From an uncultured Pseudomonadota bacterium (GTDB lineage: Bacteria; Desulfobacterota; Desulfobulbia; Desulfobulbales; Desulfurivibrionaceae): a DNA stretch of 32,453 bases. Location of the stretch: positions 1 to 32,453 of the forward strand of contig CALMMG010000131.1 of the NCBI GenBank assembly GCA_937868185.1, written 5' to 3'. The notes under the pieces are model-generated. The model did not search any database, was not told the DNA's origin, and saw only the letters and a list, made by a program, of their open reading frames with translations. Within the stretch, counting starts at the first letter, position 1. Each line of letters opens with the position of its first letter. A program made the translations under genes and the position numbers. Below, piece after piece: positions 7,278 through 15,031 of this stretch.

Positions 7278-7673
7278 TCAGGCGGTGGGGGTGGGCAGAA
7301 ATGCCGCGAGCTGCTTGAGAAGATTGCGGGTCACCGGTTTTTTGATCACCGTTAATACCAGCGGACTGTCGTTCAGGGGATGCATCTGGTCGATCTGCAT
7401 GGTATCGAGCGTGGAGACCAGCACCACCTTTGGTTTTTTGATGAGCTGGCCGCAGCGGTAGCATTCATTCAGGGCGTCCAGCACGGCCCGGCCATCCATG
7501 ATCGGCATCAGCATGTCCAGAAAAACGAGGTCCGGTTTTTTCTTGAAAAATTGGAACAGTCCCTGGGCTCCGTTGGGCGCTTCGCTGGTCTTGCAGCCGG
7601 GAAACATGGCGACCAGGTGGTTTTTCAGGGTGGTGCGGGAAACAGTGTCGTCGTCAATGATAAGGAAATGCAT
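7278..7673 (-). CDS. Receiver-only response regulator (CheY-like)
   Basis: A 131-residue single receiver domain with no output domain. The acidic pocket is IIDDDT (Asp7-Asp9), the phospho-acceptor is Asp53 in LVFLDMLMPIMDG, the conserved Ser/Thr is Ser87 in VVLVSTLD, and the signalling lysine is Lys111 or Lys112 in VIKKPVT. The start ATG is chosen because AGG lies 8 nt upstream; a GTG three codons earlier is possible. No histidine kinase or chemotaxis gene is adjacent, so its partner is unknown. The insert with CYRCG before strand 4 makes the middle of the domain slightly longer than CheY. It could be a phosphorelay intermediate or a motility regulator. Confidence 0.9.
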   Translation of the reverse strand: MHFLIIDDDTVSRTTLKNHLVAMFPGCKTSEAPNGAQGLFQFFKKKPDLVFLDMLMPIMDGRAVLDALNECYRCGQLIKKPKVVLVSTLDTMQIDQMHPLNDSPLVLTVIKKPVTRNLLKQLAAFLPTPTA

Positions 7674-7991
7674 GGGTAACACCTGATGCTGATCTTTATG
7701 ATAGAGATTGTTAATGTGCCAATATGGCAGATTGTTTGGCCGGATGCAATACGGAAAAAATGCGAGGGATATCGAACAAAATCTGGTGGTCTATCCTGCT
7801 CTTCTGAGGGCGCGGCCAAGCTTGGGATCGAGGTGTCTTCGTAATCCTGCTTGCAAACGATGGGTATTTCCAGAGCCTCTTCAGGCGCAATTGTCTTGTC
7901 AGGCCGTTGGGAAATGCGATAATACAAACCTATATTCTAGAATTTGTCCAAGACCGTGCCGCAAGAATCCGGAACAGAAAAGGAGGCCCCC
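7674..7991. other. 318-bp divergent intergenic region
   Basis: This lies between the response regulator (leftward) and the ferredoxin-nitroreductase (rightward). I see a promoter-like pair toward the nitroreductase at 7896-7923 and a short palindrome ATTCTAGAAT near 7935-7944. The overlapping short frames have no family features. Nothing else was recognised. Confidence 0.5.
7896..7923 (+). promoter_or_regulatory. Candidate sigma70 promoter of the ferredoxin-nitroreductase
   Basis: TTGTCA, a 16-nt spacer, then GATAAT; both hexamers match 5 of 6. It lies about 70 bp upstream of the ATG at 7992. Confidence 0.4.
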
Positions 7992-8813
7992 ATGCTTGAT
8001 TTTCGTATCGACGAGGAGCGCTGCATCCAGTGCGGCGAATGTGTACTTGAATGTCCGGCGGGCGTTATCGCCATGGATGGTCATCCGAAAATGACCAATG
8101 AAGCCGGGTGTTTTCAATGTCAGCACTGTCTTGCCGTCTGTCCCACGGCGGCGGTTTCAATCCTTGGCAGGAACCCAGACGCGAGTACCCCGCTTGCGGG
8201 AAACATGCCGGACCCGGTGCACCTGGCGACTCTGATCAAGGGCAGAAGGGCGGTACGCCGCTACCGCGACAAGGATCTGGCTCCGGAGCTGATTGATCAT
8301 TTGCTGGCGGTCTCCTGCCATGCGCCCACCGGGGTCAATGCCCGGTCGGTGCTCTTCACCGTGGTCAGGGAGCGGGTTGTGATGAACCGGTTACGGGAGC
8401 ATTTGATTGGCCGCCTTGCCAAGCTGAAGGAGGGTGGTGAGTTGCCGGAAGGTCTGGCTGGCAAGTATCTCGGCTGGACGGTCAGTGCCTGGCAGGAAAA
8501 GGGTACGGATATCCTTTTTCGAGGTGCGCCGCATCTGCTCATCACCAGCGCTCCGGCCGAGGCCCCTTGTCCGGTGCAGGACACCCACATTGCCTTGGCC
8601 ACCTTCCAGCTGTTCGCCCATGCCCACGGGGTCGGTACAGTTTGGGACGGCATCTGCATGATGGCCTTTGGTGTTTGCTCCGACGTGGTCGGCAAGCTCG
8701 GCATCCCGGAAAATCATACCCTTGGATATGCCATGGCCTTTGGCGAGCCGGCGGTGGAATACCAGCGGACCGTGCAGCGGGGTCCGGCTCTGGTGAATGT
8801 GGTGCAGTGGTGA
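7992..8813 (+). CDS. Nitroreductase-family protein with N-terminal 2x[4Fe-4S] ferredoxin domain
   Basis: A 273-residue cytoplasmic flavoprotein likely to reduce a nitro, quinone or similar substrate with FMN, taking electrons from the attached ferredoxin domain. The start is fixed by AGGAGG about 7 nt before the ATG. Residues 1-55 bind two [4Fe-4S] clusters: Cys11, 14, 17, 21 and Cys40, 43, 46, 50. The FMN domain begins LIKGRRAVRRYRDKDL near residue 80, has the phosphate-contacting RR...R pattern and HAPTGVNARSV, and ends with GYAMAFGEP, as in anaerobe nitroreductases. It is a single gene facing an unrelated gene on the other strand. The natural substrate cannot be told. Confidence 0.9.
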   Translation: MLDFRIDEERCIQCGECVLECPAGVIAMDGHPKMTNEAGCFQCQHCLAVCPTAAVSILGRNPDASTPLAGNMPDPVHLATLIKGRRAVRRYRDKDLAPELIDHLLAVSCHAPTGVNARSVLFTVVRERVVMNRLREHLIGRLAKLKEGGELPEGLAGKYLGWTVSAWQEKGTDILFRGAPHLLITSAPAEAPCPVQDTHIALATFQLFAHAHGVGTVWDGICMMAFGVCSDVVGKLGIPENHTLGYAMAFGEPAVEYQRTVQRGPALVNVVQW

Positions 8814-8901
8814 TCAGCGTGGGGGGTTTGTTTGCGCAACCCGGAGCATAAGGCGGGGTGGCGCTCTGCAAGCGACTTTCCGAAGGGGGTGCTGAAAAGT
8901 G

Positions 8902-9888
8902 CTATACTTCCGTGAGCGGGGTGGATGCTGTTGGCAGCTCCGGCGGCAAAAACCACTGGTGCAGCTGATTGAGAAAGGCGGTTTTTAGCTCGCTCAGCGC
9001 GCTGGCGGTGTCCGTTAGACCCTGATCGGTTTGGCGTGCGGCTGTATCCATGGCCGTGGTGGCCAGGGCTTTGGCAAAGGGGGTCAGTTTCGGGTGGTCG
9101 CTGAGGAGCTGTTCCATGTGGGATACCATCTGTCGGGCCAGATGTTTCTCTGTTGGGACGGATGGCAGGCTCGGCGGTTCGGCTTTTACCTCTGCCACCG
9201 CTACCGGCTTGGGCTCCATCCGTTGGGCGAATAGCCCATCCATCTCTTTTGCTTTCATTTCATCCAGGGCCTTAAGAATCTGCTGCCAGCGCGCTTCAAG
9301 CACGGTGGCGTAATCCGGCTCTCCGCTTTGCTCTGTTCCCAATTTAGCGTAGAGATCCTTGAGTTTCAGGTCGTTGAGATCCGCCATGGCCGGCAGCGGC
9401 TGGTGGCTGGTGAGCTGGGTCTGGCTAACGGTTTGTCTGCTGAATGAGGCGGCAAGGGAGGAGATCGAGCCCATGGACATTTGGCCGAAATCCATCGCCT
9501 TGGTTATGGCACCCTGCTGGTCGCCGGAAAAAAAGGTGGAGGCAATGGAGGTTAGTTCCCCCACCAGCCTGGTGATGTCGGCCAGCTCCTGCTCATTGAG
9601 GTCGCCCTGCACCGAGATCCCCATGGCGTCGGCAGAGGTGGCGCTGCTGGTATAATTCACCCCTGAGGATGCGGGGGAAAACCAGCCGACAGCCTGGGTG
9701 TATTGGTAATTCTGGCTCAGGCCCGAGAGGGTGACCCGATCGCCTTCCGCAGTGGTCAGGGAGAAAGAGGTCGACTGGACCTGGGCAAGGGTCTGCTCGA
9801 AGGTGGACTTGCCGGAGCGGGCGGAATACAGGGATTGGTAGTCGGTGTTGGCGGCTGGTCCCTGGCCGGATTGGGCTGGAATGTTCAT
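8902..9888 (-). CDS. Hypothetical protein, possibly of a motility-associated family
   Basis: A 328-residue protein starting MNIPAQSGQG, with GGGAG about 6 nt upstream of the ATG. It has no signal peptide and no membrane segment. Residues near 45-60 read SFSLTTAEGDRVTLSG. A central helical part has ISVQGDLNEQELADI followed by FFSGDQQGAITKAMDFG; I recall this pattern from uncharacterised proteins of polarly flagellated proteobacteria, but I cannot verify it. The second half is helical and charged, rich in Gln and Leu, with a Pro/Glu linker near residue 240. It ends convergently with the nitroreductase gene, 88 bp apart. No function is assigned. Confidence 0.75.
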   Translation of the reverse strand: MNIPAQSGQGPAANTDYQSLYSARSGKSTFEQTLAQVQSTSFSLTTAEGDRVTLSGLSQNYQYTQAVGWFSPASSGVNYTSSATSADAMGISVQGDLNEQELADITRLVGELTSIASTFFSGDQQGAITKAMDFGQMSMGSISSLAASFSRQTVSQTQLTSHQPLPAMADLNDLKLKDLYAKLGTEQSGEPDYATVLEARWQQILKALDEMKAKEMDGLFAQRMEPKPVAVAEVKAEPPSLPSVPTEKHLARQMVSHMEQLLSDHPKLTPFAKALATTAMDTAARQTDQGLTDTASALSELKTAFLNQLHQWFLPPELPTASTPLTEV

Positions 9889-10036
9889 GGTACGCTCCCG
9901 GTACTGGTTGCGGTGTGGCACGACGGATGGAAAGCGCGCACGTGCTACTGTACTTTTCGGGAGGTTAGTTGGCAAACTTGAGGGGAAAGTGGGCGGCTTT
10001 CGTCGAAGAACAGAGTTGCCGGGTGTGTTAAAATCT

Positions 10037-10058
10037 TATAATTCAATATGTTATATTG
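10037..10058. promoter_or_regulatory. AT-rich segment with TATAAT and CAATAT-GTT-ATATTG dyad
   Basis: In the 233-bp gap between two minus-strand genes, a TATAAT lies on the plus strand and directly abuts a perfect 6-bp dyad with a 3-nt centre (10044-10058). It is probably an operator or promoter for the leftward gene at 8902-9888. No convincing -35 was found on either strand at correct spacing. Confidence 0.3.
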
Positions 10059-10121
10059 TATGATTGACCCCGGAAAACCTCTGTCGTTGCGTGCGGATGC
10101 GGGGCAGGATATTTCCTCGGT

Positions 10122-10577
10122 TCAATGGGTAACGCGGGTGTTTTTCATCATTTTGTATCCGGCAGTCCGGCTGGGTTGCGGCGGGATATTGCGCGTTTCG
10201 AGTTGCTTGACCACGAAAGCAAAGGCGGCCTCTTTTTCCGCAGCACTCCACCAGCCGGGGGATGAGAGGATAAAGCGTTTATTGCTGCCGTGGAGCACCA
10301 GAGTGCCTTCCACTTCGCCAATCTCAACCCGAGTGATTTCATCCCAGAGGATGTGCCATTTGCCAAAGGATGATTGGTGGGTGAGGCCCTGTCCGTCGAT
10401 GTCGAAGCTGCCGGAACTCAGCACCGCATACACCCCAAAGAGCGAAGCGAGGGCAAAGCCCGTGCCCGGCAAATAGAGCTGATCCAGGAAGGCGGCAATC
10501 ATGCCGAGAGTGCAGAGTATGAGCCAGACCCGGCCGAGGAGGCGGTATGAGCGCATTTCGATGTGATACGTGTTCAT
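10122..10577 (-). CDS. Small membrane protein with PH-like (YdbT/YcxB-type) domain
   Basis: A 151-residue protein starting MNTYHIEMRSYRLLG, with AGGTG just upstream. Two hydrophobic segments near residues 14-30 and 34-50 form a hairpin in the membrane. The remaining cytoplasmic part has SGSFDIDGQGLTHQSSFGK then HILWDEITRVEIGEVEGTLVL, the pattern of bacterial PH-like domains found in small membrane proteins. Its role is unknown. The divergent neighbour is the nitrilase/RfaE2 fusion gene, 200 bp away. Confidence 0.75.
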   Translation of the reverse strand: MNTYHIEMRSYRLLGRVWLILCTLGMIAAFLDQLYLPGTGFALASLFGVYAVLSSGSFDIDGQGLTHQSSFGKWHILWDEITRVEIGEVEGTLVLHGSNKRFILSSPGWWSAAEKEAAFAFVVKQLETRNIPPQPSRTAGYKMMKNTRVTH

Positions 10578-10742
10578 TCGGCACCTAAAAGATATGAGGG
10601 GAGGCGGCAGGCGAAAGGCTTGGGGCAATGGTTGGAAGAGTTACTACCCGTCAACAATCCCATAGGTCGGTGCGGGTGTCAATACGGAAACAATGCCGGC
10701 CACTGTGCCGGGCAGAGTAGGCAGGCAGTTTGCAACCTCATA

Positions 10743-10772
10743 TTGACAAAAACAGCAGACCGGGTCATTCTT
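10743..10772 (+). promoter_or_regulatory. Candidate promoter very close to the fusion gene start
   Basis: A perfect TTGACA at 10743-10748, then an 18-nt spacer and ATTCTT at 10767-10772 as a weak -10. Transcription would start at or next to the ATG at 10778, leaving almost no leader. An alternative -10, TATTCT at 10772-10777, is too far away (23 nt). Confidence 0.35.
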
Positions 10773-10777
10773 ATTCT

Positions 10778-12064
10778 ATGAAAAACATCAGCGAAACCAC
10801 CTCAGCCCGGTATCATGCCGGGTTTCTCCAGTTTGCCGTGCAGCTGGCCGAGCCGGAGGCGAATCTTGCCGCGGTGCGGGCGGGTCTGGCCCGTTTGGCC
10901 CCCGCTGGTCCTGGTATCCTCATGCTTCCCGAGCTGTGGAGCTGTGGCTTTGCCTACGAGCGGCTTCAGCATTTTGCTCTACAGACCGAGGAGGTGCTTG
11001 CCGAGATGCAGCGCCTGGCCGGCCAGTATGGGATCCATCTGGCCGGGTCTTTGCCTGAGGAGGTGCTCACCGAGGTCGGCGGCGCTATCTATAATACCCT
11101 GTACATCGTCGGGTCGAGGGGAGTTTGCGGTTCGATCCGCAAGCAGCAACTTTTCGCGCCCATGGCTGAGGATCGGTATTTCAGCCATGGGGATAATCCT
11201 CAGCCGGTGGATACCGGGCTTGGATTGGTGGCTGGATTGGTCTGCTATGACCTTCGGTTCCCGGAGTTGGCCAAGACCCAGGCCGCCCAGGGCGCGGGGT
11301 TGTTGGTGGTGAGCGCCCAGTGGCCCGAGGCCCGGCGGGAGCAGTGGCGGACCTTGGCTATGGCGCGGGCTATTGAAAATCAGATCTTTGTGGTGGCCTG
11401 CAACCGGTGCGGGATAACGGGGAAAACGGAGTTCGGCGGCCATTCTCTGGTCATCGGTCCGGATGGCACGGTGCTGGCCGAGGGTGGAGCAGAACCGGAT
11501 ACCGCCTGGGTTGAGATTGACCCCGCCAAGATGCAGGAGCTGCGGCAACGCTTTAATACCGTAGGGCCGGTGCCGTACCGCTTTGATGATCAGAACAAGA
11601 TCATGGAGCTGGAGGAGTTGGCCGCACTGACAGCCAGATACCGGGCGGTGGGCCGCAAGGTGGTATTCACCAATGGCTGTTTCGACATTCTGCACCAAGG
11701 GCATGTCACTTATCTGGAACAGGCCCGCAGGGAAGGCGATTGCCTGGTGGTCGGAGTCAACAGCGATGCCTCGGTGCGTGCTCTGGGCAAGGGGGATGAC
11801 CGGCCGGTGAACCATGAGCAGAGCCGGGCCAGGATTCTCGCGGCCCTGGGCTGTGTGGATCATGTGGTGATCTTTGGGGAAGAAACGCCCCACAGGCTCA
11901 TCACCACCCTGAGACCTGAGGTTTTGGTCAAGGGTGGCGACTGGCCGGTGGAAAAGATTGTCGGCGCCACGGAGGTGTTGGCTGCTGGTGGCCGGGTACT
12001 TTCCATTCCCCTGGTGGAAAATTATTCCACCACCTCCTTGCTCAAAAAAATCCGCACTCTCTAG
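10778..12064 (+). CDS. rfaE2: Fusion: nitrilase-family amidohydrolase + heptose-1-phosphate adenylyltransferase (RfaE2)
   Basis: A 428-residue two-domain enzyme. Residues 10-265 form a carbon-nitrogen hydrolase with the catalytic triad Glu52 (PELW), Lys122 (IRKQQLFAP) and Cys156 (GLVCYDLRFPEL), closest to omega-amidase/YafV-type enzymes. Residues 285-428 form a nucleotidyltransferase with TNGCFDILHQGH (HxGH motif at 306-309), VGVNSDASVR, RPVNHEQSRA, LVKGGDW and VENYSTTSLL, the signature of RfaE2/HldE C-terminal domains that make ADP-heptose for lipopolysaccharide core. All catalytic residues of both domains are present. No good ribosome site precedes the ATG; a TTG at 10730 would give 16 extra residues. 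The stop codon overlaps that of the convergent gene. Why an amidase is joined to heptose activation is not known to me. Confidence 0.9.
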   Translation: MKNISETTSARYHAGFLQFAVQLAEPEANLAAVRAGLARLAPAGPGILMLPELWSCGFAYERLQHFALQTEEVLAEMQRLAGQYGIHLAGSLPEEVLTEVGGAIYNTLYIVGSRGVCGSIRKQQLFAPMAEDRYFSHGDNPQPVDTGLGLVAGLVCYDLRFPELAKTQAAQGAGLLVVSAQWPEARREQWRTLAMARAIENQIFVVACNRCGITGKTEFGGHSLVIGPDGTVLAEGGAEPDTAWVEIDPAKMQELRQRFNTVGPVPYRFDDQNKIMELEELAALTARYRAVGRKVVFTNGCFDILHQGHVTYLEQARREGDCLVVGVNSDASVRALGKGDDRPVNHEQSRARILAALGCVDHVVIFGEETPHRLITTLRPEVLVKGGDWPVEKIVGATEVLAAGGRVLSIPLVENYSTTSLLKKIRTL

Positions 12065-12564
12065 TCCTGGGGGCAGAAGAGGCTCTCAAGGTCTTCCGGC
12101 AGCTGCTCCGGCTGGATCCCTATTTCTCTGGCAAAGGTCTCCAGCTCTTCCCGGGTGCAGTTGAGGCAGGTTTGCCTGAGCCCTACCCGGACCTCCATTG
12201 TCTCCTGACGCAGAAAGCCACGTAAGGCCTCGGCAATCTCCTGGCGCAGTGTCTCCTCGATTACCATCTCCTGCCGGGTGTAGAATTTACCCAGCCGCTC
12301 CCAGTTGAAGATACAGCGTTTCAGCCCCCGGTAGATGCGGGCATCCCGGTTTTCCGGGCTGAGATCCCGCAGCAGGATTTCCCGGTAGCGGGCCACCACC
12401 TGTTGGCGCAGGCTATCCAGCTCCTCCTGGCTCAAGGTGAGTTGCGGCCCTGCCGGGTCTTCGCAGAGATAATAGAGGGAGCCGTGGAAGGCGATTTCCG
12501 GAATCTCCCCGGAATGGCGGACAATGAGCATCTCTTCCGCGAGCAAACTTTCTGTTTCGGTCAT
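12061..12564 (-). CDS. Hypothetical protein with CxxC motif
   Basis: A 167-residue cytoplasmic protein that I do not recognise. The start MTETESLLAEEMLIV is chosen because the sequence looks protein-like from there and a weak AGAG lies upstream; an ATG 31 codons earlier (12657) is possible. It is acidic and helical, with HGSLYYLCEDPAG near residue 26, a middle part containing YRGLKRCIFNWERLGKFYTR, and near the end a TCLNCTREELETFAREIG motif whose CxxC could bind metal or be redox active. It ends FCPQD. Its stop overlaps that of the nitrilase/RfaE2 gene on the other strand through a shared CTAG. Confidence 0.7.
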   Translation of the reverse strand: MTETESLLAEEMLIVRHSGEIPEIAFHGSLYYLCEDPAGPQLTLSQEELDSLRQQVVARYREILLRDLSPENRDARIYRGLKRCIFNWERLGKFYTRQEMVIEETLRQEIAEALRGFLRQETMEVRVGLRQTCLNCTREELETFAREIGIQPEQLPEDLESLFCPQD

Positions 12565-12753
12565 GGGCGCATCTCTTAAGCGAAAGGCAGAAAAAAATTC
12601 TTCGTTGTAGGGTGTTTTGATTTTCCGCAAGATATAGCTGTCTGTATCAACTGTCATACCACATGTGGTTGCCAAAATGCATCGTGGGCTTCGGCAGGCA
12701 AGATTCGAAGACCCTTAAAGTCTCTATCCTCTCAATCTGCAACGCATTTTTTG

Positions 12754-12796
12754 TTAAAGACAAACCGTCAGCCAACCGATGATTAAAGACAAACCG
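12754..12796 (+). repeat. Direct repeat TTAAAGACAAACCG (two copies)
   Basis: An exact 14-bp direct repeat at 12754-12767 and 12783-12796, 29 bp start to start, in the 311-bp gap upstream of the FlgO-like operon. The first copy contains the -35-like TAAAG of a sigma28-type promoter. The second has no -10 partner, so it may be a duplication or a binding site. Confidence 0.6.
12755..12782 (+). promoter_or_regulatory. Sigma28 (FliA)-like promoter of the FlgO-like operon
   Basis: TAAA, then 16 nt, then ACCGATGA. The FliA consensus is TAAA-N15-GCCGATAA, so the -10 matches 6 of 8 and the spacer is one base longer. It lies 94 bp upstream of the first gene of the operon. FliA drives late flagellar and chemotaxis genes, which fits the gene content. 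Confidence 0.45.
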
Positions 12797-12875
12797 GGAA
12801 CTCTTTTTCGCCAAAGGCTTTTGTCGGCGCGGCGGCAGCGTTCCAGCGTCACATAATAAAGGAGAACGGCGACAT

Positions 12876-13571
12876 ATGCAATTCCCAAGGAAACGATGCT
12901 CTGGCTGTCCGACCCCTTCTTCCCTTCTGAAAATAGTGGCCTTGCTCCTCCTTGTTTTTCCGGGCCAGGCTTCAGCCTTCTGGCCCTTCACTCAGGAGAC
13001 GCCCAAGAAAGCCGCCCAGGTGGAGGCCGTGGTCCCGCCGGCGCTTACGGTGAATGAAGCCGCCGCTTTGCATACGGAGATACAAGGTCTGGCCAACGAA
13101 CTGTTCCGCAACCTGGCGGATGCTGATCCGGAAAACGGTGATCTGGGCAAGGGGGTGCTGGTCTGTACCTTTGTCGAGCTGAAGAAGCTGACCCGCACCT
13201 CGTCTCTGGGGCGGTATGTGGCGGAGCAGCTGATGAGCGAGATGCAGCACCACCATTACGAGGTGGTGGAGATCCGGAAAAGCCAGGCGATAATGCTTCA
13301 GGAAAAGCGCGGCGAGTTCGGCCTTTCCCGAAATCCGGCTGAGGTCGGCCAGGCGGTGGCGGCCGGGGCCATGCTCACCGGCACCTATACCCCCAGCAAA
13401 GACAGCATTGTCATCAATGCCAGGATCATCGATAACCGGAGTGCCAAGCTCCTCTCCTCGGCCACGGCCATCATCCCGAGAAATCAATTGGCGGAGCAGC
13501 TGCTTGCGGACACCGCCTCGGTCCGGATGGAAAAACCAGAGCCGCTGTATTTGAAAAAATTGGAATTGTGA
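12876..13571 (+). CDS. FlgO-family exported protein (first of three)
   Basis: A 231-residue envelope protein. Residues 1-34 form a signal peptide ending QASA; GGAG lies 11 nt before the ATG. From about 70 to 205 it matches the FlgO domain: GKGVLVCTFVELKKL, TSSLGRYVAEQLMSEM, the YEVVEIRKSQ strand, LTGTYTPSKDSIVINARI and LLSSATAIIP. In Vibrio, FlgO is an outer-membrane protein needed for full motility. Here the mature N-terminus has no lipobox cysteine, so it is likely periplasmic or loosely outer-membrane associated. It begins a four-gene unit closed by a terminator at 17048-17080. Family call good; role in flagella inferred. Confidence 0.85.
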   Translation: MQFPRKRCSGCPTPSSLLKIVALLLLVFPGQASAFWPFTQETPKKAAQVEAVVPPALTVNEAAALHTEIQGLANELFRNLADADPENGDLGKGVLVCTFVELKKLTRTSSLGRYVAEQLMSEMQHHHYEVVEIRKSQAIMLQEKRGEFGLSRNPAEVGQAVAAGAMLTGTYTPSKDSIVINARIIDNRSAKLLSSATAIIPRNQLAEQLLADTASVRMEKPEPLYLKKLEL

Positions 13572-13647
13572 TACGATATTCGCAGGGATGAACAGAAACA
13601 TGGCTTTTCATGGAAAGAAGAGAGATCAACGGTTCAGGGAGGACAGG

Positions 13648-14439
13648 ATGAAAAAGGGAAGGAGAGAAGCGATACTCTGTTGCGTGGGGCTGGTTCTGTT
13701 TGCCGGTGCAGGGTGTGTGACTGTTCAGCAGGATGCTAAGCCCGCAGCCAAGCCGGAAGTTAAGATGGCGGATGCTACCTATACGCCGGTGCCAGAGGCT
13801 TCTGGCAAGGTTGTTGCCACTCCGGGGGGTAATGTGGCGAAAGACAAGGGCAGTGCTCCGCCGCCTCCGATGGAAGTGCGTCGGGTGCCGACCAAATACA
13901 ATGTTTATCAGTACATGCCGGATACCTCGAAAACCTTGGGCACGGAGATTCTTCTCTCGGAAATGTCCAAGGACGTGGCTGGAAAGGTGTTCTATGAGAT
14001 GCAGGAGGAAGGCGAAAAGAATTTCACCGCCAAGATTGCAGTGGTCAATGCCGTCCCCCTTTCCGACCTCAAGCGGGACACCGAGTTTGGCCGGGTTATG
14101 GGCGAATACCTGCTTACCGACCTGGCGGACCGCGGCCTCAAGGTAACAGAGCTTCGTCTGGGCAAGGACATCACCATCCTGCCCCAGACCGGAGAATTCA
14201 TCCTCTCCCAGAATATTAGCGAATTGGCCAACAAAACCCCAGAGCTCGAGTATGTTGTGGTGACTACTTTTGCCAATACCCGCAAGACGTTGATTATCCA
14301 AGGCCGTTTGGTGCGGCTTGCCGATGGGGCGGTAAAGACCTCCTGGCGTTATTCGATGCCCCTCAATCGGGAACTGCTCGGTCTGTTTCAGCCGGCTGAA
14401 GCGCCCTATAAAATTGCCGTAAAAGGCGTTGGCCGGTAA
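13648..14439 (+). CDS. FlgO-like lipoprotein (second of three)
   Basis: A 263-residue protein starting MKKGRREAIL, with GGGAGG 5 nt upstream of the ATG; the earlier in-frame ATG at 13588 lacks such a site. A lipoprotein signal ends at Cys23 (FAGAGC), with an unusual Gly at the -3 position. A Pro/Ala/Lys-rich linker runs to about residue 75. The C-terminal half is FlgO-like: KIAVVNAVPLSDLKRDTEFG, VMGEYLLTDLADRGLKVTEL, ILSQNISELA, then YVVVTTFANTRKTLIIQGRL and a final strand with TSWRYSMPLN. It follows the first FlgO-like gene by 76 bp. Probably anchored to the outer membrane. Confidence 0.82.
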   Translation: MKKGRREAILCCVGLVLFAGAGCVTVQQDAKPAAKPEVKMADATYTPVPEASGKVVATPGGNVAKDKGSAPPPPMEVRRVPTKYNVYQYMPDTSKTLGTEILLSEMSKDVAGKVFYEMQEEGEKNFTAKIAVVNAVPLSDLKRDTEFGRVMGEYLLTDLADRGLKVTELRLGKDITILPQTGEFILSQNISELANKTPELEYVVVTTFANTRKTLIIQGRLVRLADGAVKTSWRYSMPLNRELLGLFQPAEAPYKIAVKGVGR

Positions 14440-14453
14440 GAGGAGCATCGCGC

Positions 14454-14996
14454 ATGAAGATATCTGGAGCCGTGAAAAGAATTGTTTTTCCGACGCAGAC
14501 GGTGCTGCTTGTTCTGCTCTGCATTTTTTGGGCGACCGGGGCCTGGGCTGGGGAAAAAGAGGATGAGGGGAGGGGGTCGGCGACCGAAGGCGTGGTCAGC
14601 CAGAGAAACTACTCGTCGCTCACCAGCCTGGTGGCCATGGTTGGCAGTGACGCTATGGAACATCTGCACGGCTTTTTTGCCGCCGAACCGGTGACCATCG
14701 AGCCTTTTATTGTGCTCAGTGAATTTTCCACCCGGCAGCGGATTTCCTTGCTGGGTGCGACTCTGGCCGAGCAAATGGCTGCGGTGATCAGCAATGAATC
14801 GCTGGCCGTGTGGCGGCCTGCTGCAGCAGGCGAGAATGAGCAGCGTGTTTCCGGGGTGCTCCAGGAAGTGGACGGGTATCTGCGGATTCATATTTTCGCA
14901 GCCAATACCCGGGGCGACCGCCGTTCCTATGTGGTGAATGTCGAGATGTCGGAACCCATTTATCGGGCGCTCCACAGTTATGTCTATATGCAGTAA
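14454..14996 (+). CDS. Exported FlgO-like protein (third, divergent)
   Basis: A 180-residue protein with a signal peptide (residues 1-32, ending GAWA) and AGAGGAG upstream of the ATG. The part near residues 80-112 echoes the FlgO domain (FIVLSEFSTRQRISLLGATLAEQM), and RVSGVLQEVDGYLRIHIFAA resembles the later strands. Its central segment is shorter than in the two upstream proteins. It follows the previous gene by 14 bp, so they are cotranscribed. It looks like a reduced paralogue; the family call is weaker here. Confidence 0.75.
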   Translation: MKISGAVKRIVFPTQTVLLVLLCIFWATGAWAGEKEDEGRGSATEGVVSQRNYSSLTSLVAMVGSDAMEHLHGFFAAEPVTIEPFIVLSEFSTRQRISLLGATLAEQMAAVISNESLAVWRPAAAGENEQRVSGVLQEVDGYLRIHIFAANTRGDRRSYVVNVEMSEPIYRALHSYVYMQ

Positions 14997-15031
14997 GCGA
15001 TTATGTGAGCCGCGGAGTATCGGGTGAGGTT

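Noticed and set aside
7625-7927. 100-codon minus-strand frame in the divergent region
   Set aside because: It overlaps the response regulator start, lacks a ribosome site and shows no recognisable motif.
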